Shown here: piece by piece, positions 1 to 10,972 of the stretch
Layout: the number at the start of each line of letters is the position of its first letter
Numbering within the stretch: position 1 is the stretch's first letter
NCBI GenBank assembly: GCA_963989245.1
Contig: OZ022349.1
Span: forward strand, 1,015,500 to 1,079,499
Length of the DNA: 64,000 bases
Reading direction: 5' to 3'
Origin: Nansenia antarctica
Taxonomy: Eukaryota > Chordata > Actinopteri > Argentiniformes > Microstomatidae
Program-made: the position numbers and the translations under genes
Notes under the pieces: generated by a model
What the model saw: the letters and a program-made list of their open reading frames with translations, nothing else
Told to the model about the DNA's origin: nothing
The model's database searches: none

Positions 1-72
1 GCGGCAGACAGGAAGCAGAGCCGACCTGCCAATCAGCTGATCAGTGAGCTGCCGCCATCGGTCATGTGACCC

Positions 73-148
73 AGCTTCCTCCCGAGGCTCGTCCAGGACA
101 GATCTAATGCAGCTTCCTCCCGAGGCTCGTCCTGGACAGATCTAATGC
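73..148. repeat. 38-bp tandem duplication
   Basis: Two adjacent near-identical 38-base units, each starting AGCTTCCTCCCGAGGCTCGT and ending ATCTAATGC. They differ at about one base in the middle. No gene is visible in 1-253. Confidence 0.8.
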
Positions 149-253
149 ACCGTAATGTGATGGGAGGCTTTATAGGACTGGTCCAGTCAGTCAGAGCACT
201 CTGAGAAAAGCACTTTCTCTGCACAGCTGTGAGAGTCTGGTTATTACATCCTC

Positions 254-403
254 TTAACACTAGAAGAGCCGTGAGGGGTCACGGTGACCCCTGTGAGTAA
301 GAAAATGTTTTATATCTTTGCACTCGATCAAATTCCAGGACCCTCCTTTCATGACTTTTCCTAGATATGTGCGTTCTACCACCCAGTATCCTTATATACC
401 ATA
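254..403 (+). mobile_element. piggyBac-like MITE, copy 1 (3' truncated)
   Basis: Begins at TTAA followed by CACTAGAAGAGCCGTG, the terminal sequence shared by six copies in this window (also near 6963, 7407, 19675, 24336 and 37388). The body includes the shared block GTGCGTTCTACCACCCAGTA. It breaks off near 400, where a LINE tail follows. The TTAA target suggests the piggyBac superfamily; that assignment is an inference. This copy carries a GGTCAnnnTGACC palindrome at 277-289. Confidence 0.6.
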
Positions 404-545
404 TATATCCCCTATACTTTCTTCTATTTACCTTTTGTTTCTTTTTATTATTACTACTCGATCTTCTCAGTTTGTAAAGCGTCTTTGAGTGTCTAGAAAA
501 GCACTATATAAGTCTAATGCATTATTATTATTATTATTATTATTA
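404..545 (+). mobile_element. LINE 3' end with (ATT)n tail
   Basis: The sequence TTTGTAAAGCGTCTTTGAGT, then GAAAAGCACTATATAAGTC and a run of ATT repeats. The same tail recurs near 22256, 41000 and, inverted, 61383. It resembles 3' ends of fish CR1/L2-group LINEs; the exact family is unknown. Confidence 0.5.
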
Positions 546-584
546 TACAATGTACTGACAAACATTTTGTTTATTTGAAGTTTT

Positions 585-1915
585 GTTATTTTAGCTGTTC
601 ACCAAAACATATTAAAGTTAGTTATATATATGGGCTTAAAGTGCAGACTCTCAGCTTTCATTTGAGAGTATTCACATCGAAATTGGAGGCAGGGTTTAAT
701 AATTACAGCTCTTTAATATGTAGCTCCCTCTTTTTCAAGGGACCAAAAGTAATTGGACAATTGACTCAACATCTGTTTCATGGACAGGTGTGGGCTGTTC
801 CTTTGTTATTTCGTTATCGATCCATTCCAAGTGTGGCATTTGCATGTGGAAGCTGTTGCTGTTCATGCACAACATGTGGTCAAAGGAGCTCTCAGTGCAA
901 GTGAAACAGGACATCCTTAGGCTGCAAATCTGTCAGAGAGTTCAACTTCAAATCAAGTTGGTTTGGAACATTACAGTTTGGTACATTCTGAAAACAAAAT
1001 TAATAACGCACTGGTGAGCTTGGCACCTCAAAAAGGCCTGGACGTCCATGGAAGACAACAGTGGTGGATGATCACAGGATCCTTTACATGGGTAAGAAAA
1101 CGCCTTCACAACATCCAGCCAAGTGAAGAACAGTCTCCAGGAGGTAGGCATATCATTATCGAAGTCTACCATAATGCATAATGAAGACTTCACACAAGCA
1201 AACACAGAGGGTTCACCACAAGGTGCAAGCCATTCATAAGCCTCAAGAATAGAAAGGCCAGATTAGAGTTGGCCAAAAAACTCTATCTAATCTAAAAAAG
1301 CCAGCCCAGTTTTGGAACAACATTCTTTCAACAGATGAAACTAAGGTCAACCTGTACCAGAATGATGGGAAGAAAAAAGTATTGAGAAGTCTTGGAATAG
1401 CATAGGGTCACTGGTGGGTCACTAGTGTTTATTGATGATGTGACAAGAATTCATCAGGCTACTTCTGTCTTCTAAGTGTTAAGGGATATACTGTCTGCTC
1501 AGATTAAGCCAAATTCAGCAAAGTTGTTTAGAAGGAGCAGCACAGTACAGATGGACAATGACCCAACACATACTGCGAAAGCAACCCAGGAGTTTTCTGC
1601 GATGGCCGAGTCAATCGCTTGATCTCAACCCAATCGAGCATGAATTTCACTTGCTGAAGACAAAACTAAAAGGCAGAAAGACCCACGAACAAACAGCAAC
1701 TGAAGACAGCTGCAGTAAAGGCCTGGCAAAGCATCACAAAGGAGGAAACCCAGCATTTGGTGATGTCCATGTGTTCCAGACTTCAGGCAGTCATTGCCTG
1801 CAAAGGATTCTCGACAAAGTCTTAAAGATTTCCGGTTTAGCCTATTTATGATTATGTTCATTTGTCCAATTACATTTGAGCCCCTGAAAATAGAGGACTG
1901 TGTATAAAAATGCTT
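585..1915 (+). mobile_element. degraded Tc1/mariner-type transposon
   Basis: The left part contains a noncoding leader typical of vertebrate Tc1 elements (CAAGGGACCAAAAGTAATTG near 738). A broken transposase follows, and then a right part ending near GACTGTGTATAAAAATG. The right inverted terminus is missing: the sequence runs directly into the 24-bp minisatellite at 1926. An internal deletion and several frame changes show it is inactive. Confidence 0.75.
874..1848 (+). pseudogene. Tc1-like transposase pseudogene
   Basis: The reading frame starts MWSKELSVQVKQDILRLQ at 874, the usual N-terminus of Tc1-family transposases, and is soon frameshifted. Pieces of the DDE catalytic domain remain in different frames. 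One is TDETK followed by NLYQN near 1330 (first catalytic Asp). Another is the NDPTHTAKATQEF region near 1558 (second Asp). A third is the SLDLNPIEHEFHLLKTKLKG region near 1612-1665 (catalytic Glu). The last recognisable part encodes a KAWQSITK-like stretch near 1725 and an AVIACKGFS-like end near 1790. About 100 bases between the first and second Asp appear deleted. An active element would cut and paste DNA at TA sites in the nucleus; this copy cannot make a full protein. Confidence 0.75.
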
Positions 1916-1925
1916 TCACAGTGGA

Positions 1926-4219
1926 GGATGGTGATGAGACAGGATGGTGATGAGACAGACAGACAGGATGGTGTTGAGACAGACAGACAGGATGGTGATG
2001 AGACAGACAGACAGGATGGTGATGAGACAGACAGACAGGATGGTGATGAGACAGACAGACAGGATGGTGTTGAGACAGACAGACAGGATGGTGATGAGAC
2101 AGACAGACAGGATGGTGTTGAGACAGACAGACAGGATGGTGATGAGACAGACAGACAGGATGGTGATGAGACAGACAGACAGGATGGTGATGAGACAGAC
2201 AGACAGGATGGTGTTGAGACAGACAGACAGGATGGTGATGAGACAGACAGACAGGATGGTGTTGAGACAGACAGACAGGATGGTGTTGAGACAGACAGAC
2301 AGGATGGTGATGAGACAGACAGACAGGATGGTGATGAGGCAGACAGACAGGATGGTGTTGAGACAGACAGACAGGATGGTGTTGAGACAGACAGACAGGA
2401 TGGTGTTGAGACAGACAGACAGGATGGTGATGAGACAGACAGACAGGATGGTGATGAGGCAGACAGACAGGATGGTGATGAGACAGACAGACAGACAGGA
2501 TGGTGATGAGACAGACAGACAGGATGGTGATGAGACAGACAGACAGGATGGTGATGAGACAGACAGACAGGATGGTGATGAGACAGACAGACAGGATGGT
2601 GATGAGACAGACAGACAGGATGGTGTTGAGACAGACAGACAGGATGGTGATGAGACAGACAGACAGGATGGTGGTGAGACAGACAGACAGGATGGTGATG
2701 AGACAGACAGACAGGATGGTGATGAGACAGACAGACAGGATGGAGATGAGACAGACAGACAGGATGGTGATGAGACAGACAGACAGGATGGTGATGAGAC
2801 AGACAGACAGGATGGTGATGAGACAGACAGACAGGATGGTGATGAGACAGACAGACAGGATGGTGATGAGACAGACAGACAGGATGGTGATGAGACAGAC
2901 AGACAGGATGGTGTTGAGACAGACAGACAGGATGGTGATGAGACAGACAGACAGGATGGTGATGAGACAGACAGACAGGATGGTGATGAGACAGACAGAC
3001 AGGATGGTGTTGAGACAGACAGACAGGATGGTGTTGAGACAGACAGACAGGATGGTGATGAGGCAGACAGACAGGATGGTGTTGAGGCAGACAGACAGGA
3101 TGGTGTTGAGACAGACAGACAGGATGGTGTTGAGACAGACAGACAGGATGGTGATGAGACAGACAGACAGGATGGTGATGAGACAGACAGACAGGATGAG
3201 ACAGACAGACAGACAGGATGGTGTTGAGACAGACAGACAGGATGTTGATGAGACAGACAGACAGGATGGTGTTGAGACAGACAGACAGACAGGATGGTGA
3301 TGAGACAGACAGACAGGATGGTGATGAGGCAGACAGACAGGATGGTGATGAGACAGACAGACAGGATGGTGATGAGACAGACAGACAGGATGGTGATGAG
3401 ACAGACAGACAGGATGGTGATGAGACAGACAGACAGGATGGTGATGAGACAGACAGACAGGATGGTGATGAGACAGACAGACAGGATGGTGATGAGACAG
3501 ACAGACAGGTGATGAGACAGACAGACAGGATGGTGTTGAGACAGACAGACAGGATGGTGATGAGACAGACAGACAGGATGGTGATGAGACAGACAGACAG
3601 GATGGTGTTGAGGCAGACAGACAGGATGGTGATGAGACAGACAGACAGGATGGTGTTGAGACAGACAGACAGGATGGTGATGAGACAGACAGACAGGATG
3701 GTGTTGAGGCAGACAGACAGGATGGTGATGAGACAGACAGACAGGATGGTGGTGAGACAGACAGACAGGATGGTGATGAGACAGACAGACAGGATGGTGA
3801 TGAGACAGACAGACAGGATGGTGATGAGACAGACAGACAGGATGGTGATGAGACAGACAGACAGGATGGTGATGAGACAGACAGACAGGATGGTGATGAG
3901 ACAGACAGACAGGATGGTGATGAGACAGACAGACAGGATGGTGATGAGACAGACAGACAGGATGGTGATGAGACAGACAGACAGGATGGTGTTGAGACAG
4001 ACAGACAGGATGGTGATGAGACAGACAGACAGACAGGATGGTGTTGAGACAGACAGACAGGATGGTGATGAGACAGACAGACAGGATGATGATGAGACAG
4101 ACAGACAGGATGGTGATGAGGCAGACAGACAGGATGGTGTTGAGACAGACAGACAGGATGGTGATGAGACAGACAGACAGGATGGTGTTGAGACAGACAG
4201 ACAGGATGGTTTTGAGGCT
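1926..4219. repeat. 24-bp minisatellite, about 95 copies
   Basis: The unit is GATGGTGATGAGACAGACAG plus ACAG. Most variation is at one codon-like position (GTGATGAG, GTGTTGAG or GTGGTGAG) and at ACAG/GCAG. A few units carry an extra or missing ACAG or a 9-base deletion (for example 3195-3210, 3285-3300, 3505-3515). Because 24 is a multiple of three, several frames stay open on both strands for hundreds of codons (DGDETDRQ on +, CLSVSSPS on -). These are artefacts. The array abuts the broken right end of the Tc1 element. Confidence 0.95.
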
Positions 4220-4670
4220 GAGAGAGCCGAGAGAGTTGAGAAGGCTCCACCTGACAGCTCCAGGTCAGAAGACAAGCAGACGTTTCCAGACAGTCTGGAA
4301 AGAGAAAGACGACCCGTTTGAGGGAGACGTGCCTCCTTGTTAGGGTTAGGGTTAGTGGAAAGGAAAGTGAATGTCGAGGGAACAGATCCAATAGATTTCC
4401 TTATGGATCTCTTTCCCCAAAGATAAATGAAATGGAAAAGGAAAGGAACATCTGGCCTTGACAAAAGAGGAAATGAAAACATTTTTGGGGGATTAATCTG
4501 GTCATGTCATAGCTCATATACCCGTTAAGAAGGAGTAGCGAACGCTAGCAGTAGTGACAGTGGAGCTGGGGATGGAAAGGAGGATGAGGAGGTTGAAAAA
4601 TGAGTGTTATTTCATGCCTAGGAGAATAAAAACACGTAGTAAATAGTAGTTTAGTATTAGTTCATAGTCC

Positions 4671-5030
4671 ATGAATGAATGAATGAATGAATGAATGGTC
4701 TTTATTGTCATTGCTATAGTACAGGTACCATACAACGAAATTTGGGAGGGGGGGCTCCCCTGGTGCTAGGAAAGAAAGAAAAAAGAAAAAAAAAGGGAAA
4801 GGAGCTGGTTTACATAAATAAAGGCTATGTACACTATCCACTATACTATACTGTACAGATAAGACGACTAGGGTTGTCATATTGCACAATAGTGTTATTG
4901 CACATTCATTTAAAGTGTCGCAGTTTGCAGGCTTGAAATGTACACATTTGTGCCTCAGCACTACACCTGATTTTTTCAATCCAGCAGCTGCCATCAATCC
5001 GTCCAGACTGTCCAGGGCCCAGAACCTAGG
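4671..5030 (-). mobile_element. LINE 3' end, copy A
   Basis: Minus-strand 3' UTR of the LINE family whose coding part is seen at 8087-9249. Read on +, it starts with (ATGA)n at 4671, then GGTCTTTATTGTCATTGCTA and TACAGGTACCATACAACGAA. It continues to CCAGGGCCCAGAACCTAGG near 5028. It is 5' truncated. Confidence 0.75.
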
Positions 5031-5192
5031 ACCTCATGCATTAAAGGGTTAAATTATGTTTTTATATATCATGTTCTTATATTACTATTTGCACTTCTAG
5101 TTAGATGCTAAACTGCATTTTCGTTCGGAAAGCAATTGTTGATAAGAAATCTGAAATTGTTGAACTGAAGGTACCACACCAAGCAAGACTCT

Positions 5193-5292
5193 GTGTATTA
5201 GGTATATATATATATATATATATATACTGTGTATTAGGTATATATATATACTGTGTATTAGGTATATATATATATACTGTGTATTAGGTATA
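5193..5292. repeat. AT-rich tandem repeat
   Basis: Four copies of CTGTGTATTAGGTATATAT with variable TA runs. Confidence 0.8.
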
Positions 5293-5617
5293 TATCCAGA
5301 GGACTTTGTTGTTAGCTCGAGGCACTCTACTTTAATTGATTTTGGACTCTTACAGGCCAGGAGGTTGATAGCTTCATATTGGATAGGGTTAGGGGTTAAG
5401 ATGTCATCCTGCGTTGTGTTGGAGAAGATGACGTATATGATGAGGGGGAGGGCAAAGGAGTTAGAAAAAGTCTGGGAACCTCTTCAAGTGTTGAGTGCTT
5501 TTTTATGTATGTATGTATGTATTTTGTTGTTGTTTGTTTTGTTTTGTGACAGTTTCTGTTTTGTGTGTGTATGGAAACATTTGAAACTCAATAAAAACAC
5601 AGTTAAAAAAACAACAA

Positions 5618-5671
5618 CTGCATTTCGTTGTCTGGTACTCTGCAATGACAATAAAGTTGAATCTAATCTAA
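5618..5671 (+). mobile_element. short LINE 3' tail
   Basis: GCATTTCGTTGTCTGGTACT, then CAATGACAATAAAGTTGAAT and a short TCTAA repeat: the 3' tail form of a CR1-group LINE. Only the end is present. Confidence 0.5.
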
Positions 5672-5800
5672 TCTGTGTGGCAGCGCAGTGAAAAAACACA
5701 CGTTTCCCGAATCAAATTAAAAACTAAACATCCCAGTGTTCCACATAAAACATGGAATCCATAACCTTTTGAATGGCAACGATCGGACCTGGTGGGTTGT

Positions 5801-6412
5801 GGGGCGGCTGTGTCTCAGGAGGTAGAGGCTGTGTCTCAGGAGGTAGATGCTGTGTCTCAGGAGGTAGAGGCTGTGTCTCAGGAGGTAGAGGCTGTGTCTC
5901 AGGAGGTAGAGGCTGTGTCTCAGGAGGTAGATGCTGTGTCTCAGGAGGTAGAGGCTGTGTCTCAGGAGGTAGAGGCTGTGTCTCAGGAGGTAGAGGCTGT
6001 GGCTCAGGAGGTAGAGGCTGTGTCTCAGGAGGTAGAGGCTGTGTCTCAGGAGGTAGAGGCTGTGGCTCAGGAGGTAGAGGCTGTGTCTCAGGAGGTAGAG
6101 GTTGTGTCTCAGGAAGTAGAGGCTGTGTCTCAGGAGGTAGAGGCTGTGTCTCAGGAGGTAGAGGCTGTGTCTCAGGAGGTAGAGCCGGCGTCTAATGATC
6201 GCAAGTTCGGCAGATCAGCGGTTCGAGCCCCGGCTGGCCACATGTCAAAGTGTCCTTGGGCAAGACACTGAACCCCAAATTGCTCCCAGTGAGCGGGCCG
6301 GCGCCTTGCATGGTAGCTTGCCCCCGTGAATGTGTGTGTAAATGGGTGAATGAGAGGCCGTTGTAAAGCGCTTTGGAATAAGGAGCTATATAAGTGCAGT
6401 CCATTTACCTTG
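5801..6412 (+). mobile_element. tRNA-derived SINE with tandemly amplified A-box region
   Basis: The head resembles a tRNA. GTGTCTCAGGAGGTAGAG matches a pol III A box, and GCGGTTCGAGCCCCGGC near 6218 a B box. The body follows (GTGTCCTTGGGCAAGACACT, GTGTGTAAATGGGTGAATGA) and then the tail TAAAGCGCTTTGGAATAAGG and TATAAGTGCAGTCCATTTAC. The 21 bases holding the A-box-like sequence are repeated about 18 times (5806-6185) before a single B box. Other copies of this SINE lie at 9536-9762 (-), 16318-16536 (+) and 58333-58536 (+); none shows the expansion. Confidence 0.8.
5806..6185. repeat. 21-bp minisatellite inside the SINE head, about 18 copies
   Basis: The unit is GGCTGTGTCTCAGGAGGTAG plus A. 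Variants include GGCTGTGGCTC (the more tRNA-like form) and TGCTGTGTC. The frame reading GCVSGGR stays open because 21 is a multiple of three; it is not a gene. Confidence 0.95.
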
Positions 6413-6962
6413 CGTTCGAAAGTGACATGCGAATACACACATGCAGGTCTGGAAACCATCAGAGGTTCCACTGCCAGGGGACACCTGTGGCTGCCACTGT
6501 GAATTGTGCGCACATACAGAAACACAACAACTAATGTCCGACACTGCAAGTCCATTTAGGCGCGGGGGGGGGGGTTATATTATTATTAGGGTACTTCAAA
6601 TTTAATTTCGCTGCACTGGCCAGTGGTGGCCGATCTCCAACACACTTACACCCTGCTCTTTAATAATGCACACTGAGAACCATAACAATGTTTTTGCACT
6701 TGTGTTACAATGCTTACGCAAGCATAGATAATTAGGATAGCAACAGTTATTGTAGTGCATGTTACTGAACTGAACGAAAAGCCATTAAAGAAATGACTTC
6801 ACTTCCTTTCACTTCCTGAAAAGTACCAAAGAAGAAGAGCTGTTAATCCAAAGCAATACCACAAATGTCCAGCAGAAAATGGACCTCATAAATTAGGAGT
6901 GTGTACGTGTATGAGGGGCAGTGCACTCCACATCTGCTGTTTATACGATGCCTCTATGCAGT

Positions 6963-7264
6963 AACACTAGAACAGCCGTGCCTTTTTACCTACTAAAAGA
7001 GCCGCTCTTTAAAATGCCAACCTGCTATTTACACACATCGATCACTAGTTGGGGCTTCTTGTAAATTAGCCTCCTACACAAAAAAAACGTTATACTAGCT
7101 TATCCTGATGTGATTTTGAAAATGTAAGGATACTGGGTGGTAGAACGCACATATCTAGGAAAAGTCATGAAAGGAAGGTCCTGAAATTTGATCGAGTGCA
7201 AAGATATAACATTTTTTTTTTACTCACAGGGGTCAAATGACCCTCATGGCTGATTAAGTGTTAA
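6963..7264. mobile_element. piggyBac-like MITE, copy 2
   Basis: Starts TAACACTAGAACAGCCGTGC and ends near GACCCTCATGGCTG, then AAGTGTTAA: inverted termini of the family. The interior includes ACTAGTTGG and GGTAGAACGCACATATCTAG. 6413-6962 holds no recognisable gene. Confidence 0.7.
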
Positions 7265-7406
7265 GAGTCTCAGAGGGAAGAAGGTGTTGAAGCTTCTAAA
7301 AGAGACAGAAGTGAAGTGATTTGAAACACCGTGGTATGGGCGCTCAACACACCTCCATCCACCTCCATCCACCTACGTTCAACTGCCAGTCCTCTGTTTA
7401 GTGCTG

Positions 7407-7735
7407 AACACTAGCACAGCCATCGGTGTGAGTTCTGAGTAGAAACAAAGTTCTATCTTTGCACTCGATCACATTTCAGGACTCTCCTTTCGTGACTTTT
7501 CCTAGATATGTGCGTTCTACCACCCAGTATCCTTACATTTTCAAAATCACATCAGGATAAGCTAGTATAAAGCTGTTTTGCAGTTTTTCTGTGTAGGAGG
7601 GAGGCTAATTTACAAGAAGCACCAACTAGTGGTCTTTGTGTGTAAGTAGCAGCTTTCAATTGTAAAGACTATGGTCATTTGACCCCAAGAGGCGGCTCTT
7701 ATAGTAGGTACAATAGGCACGGCTGTTCTAGTGTT
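7407..7735. mobile_element. piggyBac-like MITE, copy 3
   Basis: Starts GAACACTAGCACAGCCATCG and ends GGCACGGCTGTTCTAGTGTT. It lies in the opposite internal orientation to copy 2. Its right end directly abuts the (ATGA)n tail of a LINE. Confidence 0.7.
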
Positions 7736-9245
7736 ATGAATGAATGAATGAATGGTCTTTATTGTCATTGCTATAGTACAGGTACCAAACAACGACATTT
7801 AGGAGGGGTGGCTCCCCTGGTGTTAGGAAAGAAAAAAAACAAAAAAAAACACAAGAAGGGAAGGAGCTGGTTTACATAAATAGAGGCTATGTACACTATC
7901 CACTATACTATACTGTACAGATAGACGACTAGGGTTGATCATATTGCACATAGTGTTATTGCACATTCATTTAAAGTGTCGCAGTTTGCAGGCTTGAAAT
8001 GTACATATTTGTGCCTCAGCACTACACCTGATTTTTTCAGTCCAGCAGCTGCCATCAATCCGTCCAGACTGTCCAGGGCCCAGAACCTAGGTCTTTGCTG
8101 TGTTCAGGGCCTGGATGGCCCTGGGGTAGAAGCTGTTCTTCAGTCTGTTTGTCCTTGCGGCCATGGTCCTGTACCGTCTTTTCGAGGGCAGCCGGGTAAA
8201 GTGTTCGTACCCAGGGTGGGTTGGGTCTCTGGAGATCTTGGAGGCCTTCCTGAGACAGCGTGTGTTGTACAGCTCTTCCAGAGAGGGGAGGGGGGCGCCG
8301 GTGATCTTCTGGGCTGTTCTCACGACTCTCTGTAGCGCATTTCTCTCCGCGGTTGTGCAGCTGGAGAACCAGTTGCAGATGCCGTAGGTGAGGATGCTCT
8401 CCACTGCGCCGCGGTAGAAGGTCACCAGTATCTCCTGCTTGCTGTGTTCCTTCCTGAGGACTCTCAGGATGTAGAGCCGCTGTTGTGCCTTCTTGATGGT
8501 GGCTGTTGTGTTGTCCTTCCAGGACAGGTCATCCTGCATGTGCACCCCCAGGAATCGGAGGGTTGAGACTCTCTCCACGCTCTCTCCGTCGATGAGCAGG
8601 GGCTGGATCTCGGACTTTTTCCTCCTGAAGTCCACGATGATTTCCTGGGTCTTTGACTTGTTCAGCAGCAGGTTGTTAACCTTGCACAGCTTGCTCAGTT
8701 GCTCTACCTCATCCCTGTACGCCGCCTCGTCCCCCCCCGAGATGCAGCCCACCACGGTGGTGTCGTCTGCAAACTTTACGATGGAGTTGCTGGGGTGGAC
8801 GGGGGTGAAGTCGTAGGTGTAGAGGTTGTAGAGGATGGGGCTTAGCACGCAGCCCTGGGGGGACCCAGTGCTGAGTCTGAGGGCTGTGGAGATGTGGGGG
8901 CCCGGTCGGTCAGGAAGTCCTTGATCCATGCACATATGGAGTGTGATAGTCCCAGGTCTAGTAGTTTGGTCACTAGCCTGTCTGGAAGGATGGTGTTGAA
9001 GGCGGAGCTGAAGTCCACAAAGAGCAGTCTCACGTAGCTGTTTCCCCTCTCCAGGTGGGATAGAGTGGCGTGGAGAGTCGTCGCGATGGCGTCCTCTGTG
9101 GACCTGTGGGCTCTGTAGGCGAACTGGTATGGATCCAGGTTGGGCGGGAGGCGTGTGAGTATGTGGGCCCGGACTAGTTTCTCGAAGCACTTCATGATGA
9201 TTGGTGTTAATCCTGTCACACACAGACCTGTTACGAACGAGAGCA
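7736..9245 (-). mobile_element. non-LTR retrotransposon (CR1 group, tentatively Rex1/Babar-like), copy B
   Basis: This is the longest copy of the LINE family whose 3' end forms intron 3 of ngfr. On the minus strand it has the end of a reverse transcriptase, a 3' UTR of about 350 bases, a CAATAAAGACC box and an (ATTC)n tail. It is truncated at its 5' side near 9245. The Rex1/Babar label is from memory of RT style (FADDTTVVG, VVRTAQKITG) and needs a database search. Confidence 0.75.
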
Positions 9246-9249
9246 TCAA
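8087..9249 (-). pseudogene. LINE reverse transcriptase, 5' truncated and frameshifted
   Basis: The N-terminal part lies in one frame (about 9249-8900) and includes LTPIIMKCFEKLVRAHIL, then PYQFAYRAHRSTEDAI and LFVDFSSAFNTI (RT motif A). The rest lies in another frame (about 8910-8087): LSTGSPQGCVLSPILYNLYT (motif B), FADDTTVV (motif C, catalytic Asp pair at 8762-8773), then NNLLLNKSKTQEIIVDF and LRFLGVHMQDDLSW. The C-terminal region with AERNALQRVVRTAQKITGAP follows. The frame change is near 8897-8912, just after FLTDR. An intact enzyme would copy LINE RNA into DNA at a nicked target. This copy lacks the endonuclease region and is broken. Confidence 0.85.
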
Positions 9250-9535
9250 ATGAACTTCTAAGTCCTGAAGAAAGCAGGCAGTGACTGCCCAAGTTGACTT
9301 AAGTTACTATGCAGAAAAGCAAAGCCATGCATATGTAGGCAGAGGTGAGATCAGAGTTAACTAATGGTTAACTGGTGGTTGATGGTGGCTGTCTATGCAG
9401 TGATCTGTGACCACAGGACAACATGAGAAAGGCAGTCAGGAGCAAGGCCTGTTTATCAGACATACTGTACTGGCAGCTCTCTCCCCTCTGATACGCATGA
9501 AGGTACACAATAGGAATGGGAGTGGCTACAGTTAA

Positions 9536-9762
9536 TAAAATGGACTGACTTATATAGCACCTTTATCCAAATCGCTTTACAACGGCCTCTCATTCACCCA
9601 TTCACCCACACATTCACACACCAATGGCAGCAAGCTACCATGCAAGGCGCCGGCCGGCCTGCTCACTGGGAGCAATTTGGGGTTCAGTGTCTTGCCCAAG
9701 GACACTTCGACATGTGGCCAGCCGGGGCTCGAACCGCCGATCCATCAACCTTGCGATCATTA
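9536..9762 (-). mobile_element. tRNA-derived SINE, copy 2
   Basis: Reverse complement of the SINE at 5801-6412. On + it reads AAATGGACTGACTTATATAG first and ends with the B-box region GGGGCTCGAACCGCCG and TGCGATCATTAGA. The A-box end is missing, replaced by (ATA)n at 9763. Confidence 0.75.
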
Positions 9763-10970
9763 GACATTATAATAATAATAGTAATAATAATAATTTACAT
9801 GACCACTGAAAAGAAGAAGAAGAAAACTAATTCCTTTAAAGGCACTATGCACAGGACAGTGCCCTCTTTACACTGCAATGGGAACTGCAGTGACATTTCA
9901 GAGTATAGTGTGTCCTCTCTCCCTCAATGCAAACCCCGACCGATTGAAACAATGAATCAGTCAATAACATTCACGTTTTTATCCAGCGAATGTCTTTCAT
10001 GGTCGTTACAACATGACCTTCAAACCAGCAATGGACCTGTCCTGTGTGGTTGAAACATGCACATGTTCGGAAATGTTCCGCAGAAACATGACCACGCACA
10101 CAACGAGCCAGCCAGCTCAGACACTCACGTTTCACATGAAACGAGGCCTCTACCAGCAGCTGTGCATTCATCCTGTGACAGAAGACCCTGACACGGATAC
10201 CCTGCTGCGCTGTTCCCAAGAGCCATTATCTACCCAAACGACCCGCCAGCCCTGTGAGGCTCTGTGTCTGTGTGTCTGTCACCGAGGGCGGGTTACACGC
10301 AATACAAACTTCCCCCGATAAACCCAAAGTTACAAACCAATCCCCTCATTCCCCCAATCAAAACGTTTGTGTTTGTGCCTCGGTTGCTTAGGTCAGCTTC
10401 ATAAGCTTCCAGCACTGATATGACACACGCTTGCGTGGAGCTCAGTAGACTAGACTAGACACCCAGACGTCCCGAACATTTTAGAGAAGCAAATCCAGGT
10501 GAAGGGCAGGGTCTGGGCAGGGTCTGGGCAGGGTCTGGGCAGGGTTTGGGCAGGTGCACACACTGTCACAACCTGCCAATGCATCATAAGTAGTGGTTAT
10601 TTAGTGACATTTTCAAGGGGGAAAGCTCCATATTGTAAGTTTAACATACTGTAGTAGTGTAAAAACAACATTGATTAAATAGTAGGCCTATATAAAATAG
10701 TAAGAGAGCAATGAAAGGCCTATGTGGTTCGTGTAAACATTGTTAACGGCAAACGGCATAAAAGTGTAATAGTTCAGACACACATCTAACTGAACTGCAC
10801 TGTGGGGACTGATGTATAGTGTGTTTATTAGTAACCAGGCAGTACCGCCTTCTAATTATATTTGCCATATTATAATTCCTTACTTTGGTGCTAATCTAAT
10901 CAGATGGAACAGTGGGCCTATTATAATATAATATCTGATCAAATAAAGGTCCAAATGGATAAGTGCATGC
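9763..10970. other. intergenic, no gene seen
   Basis: Only an (ATA)n run near 9765-9790 and a short tandem of GGGCAGGGTCT at about 10508-10552 stand out. No splice-bounded coding signal was recognised. Confidence 0.5.
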
Positions 10971-10972
10971 GC

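Noticed and set aside
1842..4482. Very long ORFs on both strands (up to 870 codons) across the 24-bp minisatellite
   Set aside because: They are translations of a tandem repeat whose unit is a multiple of three. Composition is purely repetitive and no initiation or splice context supports them.
6185..6240. Possible tRNA gene (A-box and B-box-like sequences)
   Set aside because: The sequence is followed by a SINE body and tail and recurs at dispersed sites. No cloverleaf with an anticodon arm is evident.
5773..6271. Two overlapping ORFs reading GCVSGGR and EAVSQEV repeats
   Set aside because: They come from the 21-bp minisatellite in the SINE head.
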